NCBI GenBank assembly: GCA_937925605.1
Contig: CALALV010000046.1
Coordinates: 1-12,532, forward strand
DNA length: 12,532 bases
Reading direction: 5' to 3'
Source of the DNA: an uncultured Woeseia sp.
Lineage (GTDB): Bacteria > Pseudomonadota > Gammaproteobacteria > Steroidobacterales > Woeseiaceae
Below are positions 1-5,777 of this stretch, one piece after another. The notes under the pieces are model-generated. The model ran no database searches and was not told where the DNA came from. It worked only from the letters and a program-made list of their open reading frames with translations. The translations under genes and the position numbers were made by a program. Numbering within the stretch: position 1 is the stretch's first letter; the number at the start of each line of letters is the position of its first letter.

Positions 1-1401
1 TCCTTCGGGCGCAACCTCGACGTCCGGCTGATCGAATCGGACGAAATCGGCACGGTCGGCGTGGGCGAGGCGACGATCCCGCCGATCAAGAATTTTCACC
101 TGCTGCTCGAGCTCGGCGAGAGCGAGTTCCTGCGCGCCGTGAACGGCACCTACAAGCTCGGCATCGAGTTCGAGAACTGGGGGCGCCTCGGGGAGCGCTA
201 TTTTCACCCGTTCGCAGCGCACGGCGTGGATACCTGGGCTGCGCAGTTCCACCACCACTGGCTCAAGGCGAGCCGGCTCGGCGAAACGGCGCCGCTCGAC
301 GACTTCAGCTACGAAGCCGTGCTGGCCCGCGCGAACCGTTTCGGCGAAGTGGGCGAGCGGAAGCCGAACTACGCCTACCATTTCGACGCCGGCCTGTACG
401 CCGCGCTGCTGCGCAAGCTGAGCGAGGCCGACGGCGTGCTGCGCACGGAGGGCAAGGTCGTCGATGTGCGCCTGCGGCCGGAAAACGGTTTCGTCGAGTC
501 CGTCGTGCTCGAGTCCGGCGAAGTCGTCGAGGGCGAACTGTTCATCGACTGCAGCGGCTTCCGGGGCCTGCTGATCGAGCAGGCGCTGGAAACGGGCTGG
601 GAGGACTGGTCGCACTGGCTGCGCAGCAACAGCGCCGTCGCCGTGCAGTCCGAGTCGGTCGCGGCGCCGGCGCCGTACACGCGTGCGACCGCGCGCGGCG
701 CCGGGTGGCAATGGAAAATCCCGCTGCAGAACCGGGTCGGCAACGGCCTCGTCTACAGCAACGACTACATGAGCGATGACGAGGCGCAGAAGACGCTGCT
801 CGACAATCTCGAGGGCCAGCCGATCACGGAGCCGCGACTCATCCGCTTCCGCACCGGCCGGCGCCTGCGACAGTGGAACCGCAACTGCGTAGCGCTGGGT
901 CTTGCGAGCGGCTTCCTCGAGCCGCTCGAGTCGACCAGCATCCACCTGATCCAGAACAGCGTGATCCGGCTGGTCAAGCTGTTCCCGGCGGGCGGCATCG
1001 AGCCGGCCGAGGTGGCGCAGTTCAACCGGGAAGTGCGCGAGGAAATCGAGCACATCCGCGATTTCATCATTCTGCATTACCACGTCACGCGGCGCGGGGA
1101 TACGCCGTACTGGAAAGCCTGCCGGGACATGGAGATCCCGGCCACGCTGCAGCACAAGCTCGAGCTGTTCGCCAGCAACGGCCGCATTTTCCGCGATAAC
1201 AACGAACTGTTCTCGGAGCCGTCATGGATCGCGGTGATGATCGGGCAGGGTATCCTGCCTGCCGGCTACCACCCGTTCGTCGACAACATGGGAGACGCGG
1301 AACTCAAGGCGCTGATGGCGAAGGTGAAGGCGGGCATCGCGGGGCTCGTCGAGCGGCAGCCGCGGCACGACGAATACATCGCGCAACGCTGCGCTGCCTA
1401 G
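1..1401 (+). CDS. Flavin-dependent tryptophan halogenase family protein (5' partial)
   Basis: The reading frame is open from base 1, so the start codon and the N-terminal FAD-binding GxGxxG lie upstream; 466 residues remain of a protein usually near 500. Hallmarks of the family are visible: VGVGEATIPPI just after the start of the window, the conserved lysine in TYKLGIEF (codon 154-156), which corresponds to the active-site lysine proposed to carry the chlorinating species in PrnA/RebH, the WxWxIP signature as WQWKIP (706-723), and the EPLEST glutamate motif (919-936). These enzymes use reduced flavin, oxygen and halide to halogenate aromatic substrates, with FADH2 supplied by a partner reductase. 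Members beside TonB-dependent receptors and glycoside hydrolases form their own subgroup, whose natural substrates are largely unknown. The stop codon is 5 bases before the GH16 start, so the two are probably co-transcribed. Family assignment is firm; the substrate is not inferable. Confidence 0.93.
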   Translation, partial: SFGRNLDVRLIESDEIGTVGVGEATIPPIKNFHLLLELGESEFLRAVNGTYKLGIEFENWGRLGERYFHPFAAHGVDTWAAQFHHHWLKASRLGETAPLDDFSYEAVLARANRFGEVGERKPNYAYHFDAGLYAALLRKLSEADGVLRTEGKVVDVRLRPENGFVESVVLESGEVVEGELFIDCSGFRGLLIEQALETGWEDWSHWLRSNSAVAVQSESVAAPAPYTRATARGAGWQWKIPLQNRVGNGLVYSNDYMSDDEAQKTLLDNLEGQPITEPRLIRFRTGRRLRQWNRNCVALGLASGFLEPLESTSIHLIQNSVIRLVKLFPAGGIEPAEVAQFNREVREEIEHIRDFIILHYHVTRRGDTPYWKACRDMEIPATLQHKLELFASNGRIFRDNNELFSEPSWIAVMIGQGILPAGYHPFVDNMGDAELKALMAKVKAGIAGLVERQPRHDEYIAQRCAA

Positions 1402-1406
1402 GGGGA

Positions 1407-2771
1407 ATGATGCGACGCTGTTTTTTCAACGCCGTGCCGGGGGTTCTCGCCCTGCTGGTTGCGGCATGTACGCCGGCCGACGACGTGACGACCGAAACAC
1501 CAACCGAAACACCGACCGGGACGGCGCGGCAGGACGGGGTCGCCTGGGCCGTGAACGTGGGCGGCGCGGCCTACACCGCGGTCGACGGTACCCGCTACGA
1601 GGCCGAGAACTCGGTGAGCGGCGGCGAGCCCGGCGAGCTTGCCGCCGTCAAGGGTTCGCAGGACCCCGCGCTCTATCACGGCTACCGGGAAGGCGGGATC
1701 ACCGTGGAGCGCGCGATCGCGAACGGTCGCTACGACGTGACCCTGCATTTCGCGGAGCCGGCGCAGGTGGCCGGTGGCGAGCGCGTGTTCGACGTGCTCA
1801 TCGAGGACGCTACCGCCGTCAGCGGCCTGGACGTGATGGCGTCCCGCGACGGCAAGACCGAGTCGGCGCTGACCGTCACTGTACCGGGTGTCGAGATTGC
1901 CGACGGGACCTTCGACCTGGCGTTCCGGCCCCGCGCCGGCCAGCCCGTGCTGAACGCGCTGCTCGTGCGCGAGCCGCAGCCGGCAGCAGGCGAGCGGGAG
2001 CTGCTCTGGGCCGACGAGTTCGACTACGAAGGGCTGCCCGACCCGGAGCGCTGGAACATCGACGTGTGGCCGGCGCGCGTCGTGAACGACGAGGACCAGG
2101 CCTATACGGACCGCCCCGAAAACCTCGACGTCCGCGACGGCCTGCTGACGATAACGGCGCGCCGCGAGGACTACGGCGATGCACGCTATACCTCGGGCCG
2201 CATCCACTCCCGCGCCAAGGGTGACGTGCACTACGGCCGGGTCGAAGTGCGTGCCCGGCTGCCGGCCGGCATGGGCACCTGGCCCGCGATCTGGATGCTG
2301 CCGAGCGACCCGTTCCGCTACGCGACGCGCTGCGGTCCCGGGGACCTGTGGCAGGGCAGCGCCAGCTGCGACGCCTGGCCGAACTCCGGCGAGATCGACA
2401 TCATGGAGCACGTCGGCTACGAGATGGGCCACGTGCACGCCACCGTGCACACGGAGGCCTACTACTGGGCGAAGTGGGAGCAGCGCAAGGGCCGCGTGCT
2501 GCTCGACGACGTCGACCGGGCTTTCCACGTCTACGCGCTCGAATGGACGCCCGGGCGCATCGACATGTTCGTCGACGACACGCTCTACTTTACTTACGTG
2601 AACGAAGGCGACGGCTGGCGGAGCTGGCCGTTCGACCATCCCTTCCACGTGATCCTGAACGTGGCTGTCGGCGGCATGTGGGGTCGCGCAGGCGGCGGCA
2701 TCGACGACAGCGTCTTCCCGCAGTCGCTGGAGATCGACTACGTGCGGGTCTACGCGCCGCTCGCGGAATGA
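1407..2771 (+). CDS. Lipoprotein GH16 endo-beta-glucanase (laminarinase-like) with N-terminal malectin-like domain
   Basis: About 454 residues. ATG codons at 1407 and 1410 follow a GGGGG run at 1401-1405; the second has the better ribosome-binding-site spacing. The first 21 residues form a lipoprotein signal ending LLVAAC, followed by a Thr/Glu/Pro-rich linker (TETPTETPTG). Residues about 45-188 look like a malectin/CBM57-type carbohydrate-binding domain (AVNVGG, RYEAENS, YDVTLHFAEP, FDLAFRP, NALLV). The GH16 domain runs from about residue 198 (LLWADEFDYEGLPD) to the end. Its catalytic motif GEIDIMEH is intact, with nucleophile Glu329, Asp331 and acid/base Glu334 (2391-2408). The downstream WRSWPFDHPFHVILNVAVGG and IDYVRVY segments are typical of bacterial laminarinases of subfamily GH16_3. 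The expected activity is endo-hydrolysis of beta-1,3 or mixed beta-1,3/1,4 glucan at the cell envelope. It is in an operon with the halogenase. An in-frame extension back to 1224 overlaps the halogenase and lacks the lipoprotein signal at its start, so I rejected it. Confidence 0.94.
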   Translation: MMRRCFFNAVPGVLALLVAACTPADDVTTETPTETPTGTARQDGVAWAVNVGGAAYTAVDGTRYEAENSVSGGEPGELAAVKGSQDPALYHGYREGGITVERAIANGRYDVTLHFAEPAQVAGGERVFDVLIEDATAVSGLDVMASRDGKTESALTVTVPGVEIADGTFDLAFRPRAGQPVLNALLVREPQPAAGERELLWADEFDYEGLPDPERWNIDVWPARVVNDEDQAYTDRPENLDVRDGLLTITARREDYGDARYTSGRIHSRAKGDVHYGRVEVRARLPAGMGTWPAIWMLPSDPFRYATRCGPGDLWQGSASCDAWPNSGEIDIMEHVGYEMGHVHATVHTEAYYWAKWEQRKGRVLLDDVDRAFHVYALEWTPGRIDMFVDDTLYFTYVNEGDGWRSWPFDHPFHVILNVAVGGMWGRAGGGIDDSVFPQSLEIDYVRVYAPLAE

Positions 2772-2802
2772 GCGCGAGGCTGTTGCAGGATGTATCAGCA
2801 AA

Positions 2803-2831
2803 TTGAGGGGCGCCGGAACTCGCGATACTCT
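2803..2831 (+). promoter_or_regulatory. Weak sigma-70-like promoter before the sugar dehydrogenase gene
   Basis: TTGAGG at 2803-2808 is followed after 17 bases by TACTCT at 2826-2831; a GATACT alternative begins two bases earlier. The -35 is fair (4 of 6) and the -10 poor. It lies in the 102-base gap between the GH16 and dehydrogenase genes, so the latter could have its own start as well as read-through from upstream. This is a pattern match only. Confidence 0.25.
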
Positions 2832-2873
2832 CCGTGATCCCATTCGTCATGCTTCGAGATAGCGAGGACGGCC

Positions 2874-4010
2874 ATGAAACGATTCCTGCTGACACTGCTG
2901 CTCGGTTCGAGCCTGCACATCGGCGCACAGGCGCAGTCGAACCTGCCGTTCGACGTCGAGGTCGTGACCGACTTCAACGAGCCCTGGGCGCTCGCGTTCC
3001 TGCCGGACGGCCGGCTGCTCGTCACCGAGAAGACCGGCAATCTCTACGTCGTGACGCAGGGCGGCGAGAAATCGCGGCCCGTGGCCGGCGTGCCGCACGT
3101 CGCCTACTACGGGCAGGGCGGCCTCGGCGACGTCGCGCCGCACCCGGATTTTGAAGATAACCGGCTGATTTATATAAGTTATGCCGAAGCCGGCGAGGGC
3201 GACACGCGCGGCGCGGCCGTCGCGCGCGCGGTCCTGAACGAGGCCAACGGCCGCTTCGGTCTCTCGGACGTCGAGGTGATCTGGCGGCAGTACCCGAAGC
3301 TGCTCGGCTACGGCCACTACGGCCACCGGCTGCTGTTCGACGAGGACGGCTACCTCTGGATTTCCTCAGGCGACCGGCAGAAGTTCACGCCGGCCCAGGA
3401 CATGCAGTCCAACGTGGGCAAGATCCTCAGGCTGCATGACGACGGCTCGATTCCCGAGGACAACCCGTTCGTCAACTACATCGAGCAGGACCCGCAGGTC
3501 GACGACGGTGGGGTCTATGACGAAATCTGGTCGCTCGGCCACCGCAACCCGCTCGGCATCGCGTTCGACCTCGACGGCAACCTGTGGGACATCGAGATGG
3601 GCCCGGCCGGCGGTGACGAACTGAACTTCGTCAAGCGCGGCGCAAACTACGGCTACCCGGTCGTCTCGAACGGCGACCACTATGACGGCCGCGAAATCCC
3701 GGACCACGACACGCGCCCGGAGTTCGAGAAGCCGGCCGCCTGGTGGACGCCCGTGATCTCGCCCGGCGACCTGATCGTGTTGCGCGGCGACCGGTTCGCG
3801 GACTGGCGGGGCGACGCGCTCGCGGCCGGGCTGTCGTCGCAGGCCATCGTGCGCATCGAGCTCGACGGCGAATCTGCGCGCGAGGTCGAGCGCTACCCGA
3901 TGGGCGCTCGCATTCGCGCGCTGGCCGAGGGGCCGGACGGTGCGCTGTGGGTGCTCGAGGACGAGCGCGCGGCCAGCCAGGGCCGTTTGCTCAGGCTCAC
4001 GCCGCGTTAG
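2874..4010 (+). CDS. Exported PQQ-dependent aldose/sorbosone dehydrogenase (YliI/Asd-like, six-bladed beta-propeller)
   Basis: 378 residues, the usual length for soluble aldose sugar dehydrogenases. The ATG at 2874 is preceded by GAGGA at 2863-2867 and opens a classical Sec signal (MKRFLLTLLLGSSLHIGAQA, cleavage about Ala20/Gln21). Family landmarks follow in order: WALAFLPDGRLLVTEKTGNL near the N-terminus; HYGHRLLFDEDGYLWISSGD, where His148 is in the place of the catalytic base; LGHRNPLGIAFD (His223 to Gly228); and GPAGGDELN (243-251) before NYGYPV. The enzyme would oxidise aldoses at C1 in the periplasm, passing electrons from PQQ to the respiratory chain; PQQ synthesis genes are not in view. 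It follows a GH16 glucanase, so oxidation of glucose or glucan oligosaccharides is a reasonable guess. The usual His-Gly-Pro before GGDE reads Met-Gly-Pro here. A short AT-rich patch with a rare ATA codon lies at 3150-3180. Confidence 0.9.
   Translation: MKRFLLTLLLGSSLHIGAQAQSNLPFDVEVVTDFNEPWALAFLPDGRLLVTEKTGNLYVVTQGGEKSRPVAGVPHVAYYGQGGLGDVAPHPDFEDNRLIYISYAEAGEGDTRGAAVARAVLNEANGRFGLSDVEVIWRQYPKLLGYGHYGHRLLFDEDGYLWISSGDRQKFTPAQDMQSNVGKILRLHDDGSIPEDNPFVNYIEQDPQVDDGGVYDEIWSLGHRNPLGIAFDLDGNLWDIEMGPAGGDELNFVKRGANYGYPVVSNGDHYDGREIPDHDTRPEFEKPAAWWTPVISPGDLIVLRGDRFADWRGDALAAGLSSQAIVRIELDGESAREVERYPMGARIRALAEGPDGALWVLEDERAASQGRLLRLTPR
3151..3178 (+). promoter_or_regulatory. Intragenic promoter-like sequence in an AT-rich patch
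   Basis: Within the sugar dehydrogenase gene, TTGAAG (3151-3156) and TATAAG (3173-3178) are separated by 16 bases. The -35 matches the sigma-70 consensus at 4 of 6 positions and the -10 at 5 of 6. The patch is conspicuously AT-rich in otherwise GC-rich coding DNA and includes the codons ATT TAT ATA AGT TAT. It may be chance imposed by the encoded beta-strand (RLIYISY), because no separate gene lies downstream in sense orientation. Confidence 0.2.
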
Positions 4011-4045
4011 CCAGGTACCGGCTGGTCGGGCAGGCCGCCCGCCGC

Positions 4046-4083
4046 GGCCCGCTGCCGGCCGGGCGCCAGCCGGGCGCCGGGCC
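4046..4083. terminator. GC-rich inverted repeat at a convergent gene junction (possible terminator)
   Basis: The gap between the sugar dehydrogenase stop (4010) and the convergent methyltransferase stop (4098) carries GGCCCG (4046-4051) pairing with CGGGCC (4078-4083). A tandem direct repeat of GCCGGGCGCC lies inside it (4058-4067 and 4069-4078). It could fold on either strand, but there is no T-run, so a rho-independent terminator is unproven. Confidence 0.3.
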
Positions 4084-4097
4084 ATCGCCTGCGCGCG

Positions 4098-4826
4098 TCA
4101 CTCGCGCTCGTCGCGCAGGAACGGCACGAAGCGCACCGGCAGCACGTCGCGTGCGACGAGCCGTCCGTCCGCTGCCTTGTCGAGCACCTTGAGCGACTGC
4201 GTGGCCCCGGTCGGGCCGACGGGGATGACCATGCGTCCGCCAACTGCGAGCTGTTCGACCAGCGGCTGCGGGATCCCGTCGGGCGCGGCCGTGACGAGGA
4301 TCGCGTCGAACGGCGCATGCTCCGGCCAGCCGCGGTAGCCGTCCCCGATTTTCACGCTGACCGTCCCGTAGCCGAGGCGCTCGAGCGTCGCGGCGGCCCG
4401 TTCGCCGAGCGGCGCGATGATCTCGATCGTGTAGACGCGGCTCGCGAGTTCGGCCAGCACCGCGGCCTGGTAGCCTGAGCCCGTACCGATCTCGAGCACG
4501 ACCTCGTCCGGCTGGATATCCGCGAGCTGGGTCATCAGGGCCACGATGAAGGGTTGCGAGATCGTCTGGCCTTCGCCGATCGGCAAGGGCGTGTCGGCAT
4601 ACGCTTCGTCACGCACGGCGGGCGGCACGAACTCGTGCCGCGGAACCCGGCCGAGCGCCGCGAGCACGGCAGGATCCAGCGCGTCGATGCCGGTGTAGCC
4701 CGAGGCCATCCGGGTCGTCTGGCGAATCGTCTCGAGCATCGCGGCGCGCCGTGCCGCGTGGTCTTCCTGCGCGTACAGGCCGCCGCAGACAAAGACGCCG
4801 AGTGCCCACAGCATGCTGCGTACCAC
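4098..4826 (-). CDS. pcm: Protein-L-isoaspartate O-methyltransferase (Pcm family) with a putative signal peptide
   Basis: 242 residues from a GTG at 4826; an in-frame ATG at 4814 gives 238. The GTG is favoured because an AGGGGGG ribosome-binding site sits 7 bases upstream and it supplies the Arg of a signal-like n-region. Residues 5-19 (MLWALGVFVCGGLYA) look like a hydrophobic export segment ending at Ala19/Gln20. The catalytic fold is complete: GQTISQP (86-92), SAM-binding motif I EIGTGSGYQ (112-120), the acidic ribose-binding Glu135, and GDGYRGWPEHAPFDAILVTAA (161-181). The enzyme methylates the carboxyl of L-isoaspartyl residues in damaged proteins using SAM, starting their repair. The classical enzyme is cytosolic and about 208 residues, so the N-terminal extension is unusual: SAM is not expected outside the cytoplasm. 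It is divergent from the duplicated secreted protein at 4987. Family certain, export uncertain. Confidence 0.9.
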   Translation of the reverse strand: MVRSMLWALGVFVCGGLYAQEDHAARRAAMLETIRQTTRMASGYTGIDALDPAVLAALGRVPRHEFVPPAVRDEAYADTPLPIGEGQTISQPFIVALMTQLADIQPDEVVLEIGTGSGYQAAVLAELASRVYTIEIIAPLGERAAATLERLGYGTVSVKIGDGYRGWPEHAPFDAILVTAAPDGIPQPLVEQLAVGGRMVIPVGPTGATQSLKVLDKAADGRLVARDVLPVRFVPFLRDERE

Positions 4827-4883
4827 GGAGCCACCCCCCTGCCGCGCCGTCCAACGCGGCGGCGCGGCCTCGATGCCCGATCC

Positions 4884-4889
4884 AGTGTA
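4884..4889 (-). promoter_or_regulatory. -10-like hexamer for the Pcm-family gene
   Basis: Read on the minus strand, TACACT (4889 to 4884) lies 58 bases before the GTG start in the divergent gap. No convincing -35 is seen at 16-18 bases, so this is a weak candidate. Confidence 0.2.
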
Positions 4890-4921
4890 GCCCGATTCGC
4901 GGCAGTTTACGGACGGCTGTC

Positions 4922-4927
4922 TATACT
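4922..4927 (+). promoter_or_regulatory. -10-like hexamer for the duplicated secreted protein gene
   Basis: TATACT (5 of 6 to consensus) lies 59 bases before the ATG at 4987, in the 160-base divergent gap with the Pcm-family gene. TTTACG upstream (4906-4911) is only 10 bases away and cannot serve as a normal -35. The promoter may depend on an activator or another sigma factor. Confidence 0.3.
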
Positions 4928-4986
4928 CGACGGGAAGGGCAGGACAGCCGGTCGCTGCCGCGAAAACAAGAACCAGGGGGTTACCG

Positions 4987-5766
4987 ATGAACAGTTTCGT
5001 ATGCAGCGGCATCGCTGCGCTGTTGACGTTCGCCGTCGGCATGGTCTTTGCGGACCAGCACGAGAGCGGCGAAGGGTCGATGGACCCGGCGATTCCGGCC
5101 GAGCTCTACGTCTGCAGCTTCAACGAGGGGCACGGCCCGGATAGCCTCGACAAAGTCGTCGCCAGCTGGAACCGCTGGGCGGACGACAACGACCTTACCG
5201 ATTATTCGGCGTGGACGCTGACGCCGTTCTACTTCGGCCCGGAGCAGGATTTCGACTTCATCTGGCTGGGCGCCTCGCCCACCGCCGAGGGCATGGGCCG
5301 CGCCCAGGATCGCTGGCTGAGTGCCGGCGGTGCCGTGGCCGCGGAGTTCGCCGAAATCTCGACCTGCAACGCGCACGGCAACATGGCAACGTTGCAGTTC
5401 AAGGATCCTCCCGAGCGCGACAACCCGGGCAGCGTCGTGCTGGCCTTCTCCGACTGCAGCATGCACGACGGCGTCACCTTCGACGACGTCGCCCCGGCGA
5501 TCGGCGAATGGAGCGCCTACCGCAGCGAGCACGGCTCGACGTCCGGCATGTGGGTGATGTTCCCGGCCTACGGCGGCGGCGGCGAGGAGTTCGACTTCAA
5601 GTTCGTCGCCGGCTGGCAGAACCTGGCGGAGCAGGGCGCCGACTGGGACCAGTACAGCCGCGAGGGCTGGCGCAAGGCCGAGGAACTGTTCGCGGACAAG
5701 CTGAGCTGCGACTCGTCGCGCGTCTACGTCGCGACGACGCGGCGTTCGATGCAGATGGAGGAATGA
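4987..5766 (+). CDS. Secreted protein of unknown function with an internal duplication
   Basis: 259 residues. The ATG at 4987 has an AGGGGG site 6 bases upstream. Residues 1-22 are a signal peptide (hydrophobic core GIAALLTFAVGMVFA, cleavage about Ala22/Asp23), so the product is probably periplasmic or secreted. I do not recognise the family by name. The mature chain consists of two copies of one unit, about residues 40-136 and 150-249. Matching landmarks with nearly identical spacing are C43-S44/C157-S158, W64/W175, P80/P193, FDF 89-91/FDF 202-204, W110/W228 and C127/C241. The two conserved cysteines per repeat suggest disulfides, consistent with export. The size and aromatic, acidic character resemble duplicated dimeric alpha/beta-barrel (ferredoxin-like) proteins, but that is inference. 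It is divergent from the Pcm-family gene and convergent with the MFS gene. No catalytic motif is evident. Confidence 0.85.
   Translation: MNSFVCSGIAALLTFAVGMVFADQHESGEGSMDPAIPAELYVCSFNEGHGPDSLDKVVASWNRWADDNDLTDYSAWTLTPFYFGPEQDFDFIWLGASPTAEGMGRAQDRWLSAGGAVAAEFAEISTCNAHGNMATLQFKDPPERDNPGSVVLAFSDCSMHDGVTFDDVAPAIGEWSAYRSEHGSTSGMWVMFPAYGGGGEEFDFKFVAGWQNLAEQGADWDQYSREGWRKAEELFADKLSCDSSRVYVATTRRSMQMEE
5104..5394 (+). repeat. Protein-level repeat unit 1
   Basis: Encodes residues about 40-136 of the duplicated secreted protein. Anchors are C43, W64, P80, FDF 89-91, W110 and C127. The similarity to unit 2 is visible in the protein and not obvious at DNA level, indicating an old duplication. Confidence 0.65.
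5434..5733 (+). repeat. Protein-level repeat unit 2
   Basis: Encodes residues about 150-249 of the duplicated secreted protein. Anchors are C157, W175, P193, FDF 202-204, W228 and C241. Distances between anchors differ from unit 1 by no more than about one residue over most of the unit. Confidence 0.65.
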
Positions 5767-5777
5767 GCGCCTGAGCC

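Noticed and set aside
1224..1406. Upstream in-frame extension of the GH16 gene
   Set aside because: It overlaps the conserved end of the halogenase and would bury the lipoprotein signal that begins at 1407.
1398..2843. Long minus-strand open frame (481 codons) opposite the GH16 gene
   Set aside because: It mirrors a firmly identified gene; the protein is low-complexity (His/Arg/Val/Ala) with no domain, a usual effect of GC-rich codon use.
4058..4078. Tandem GCCGGGCGCC repeat as a possible CRISPR-like or mobile-element end
   Set aside because: Only two 10-base copies one base apart, with no spacers, target duplication or transposase nearby.
4827..5042. Extended start for the Pcm-family protein (MPTANVNSAAM...)
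   Set aside because: It would overlap the start of the divergent secreted protein and adds residues with no family similarity; the GTG at 4826 has the better ribosome-binding site.
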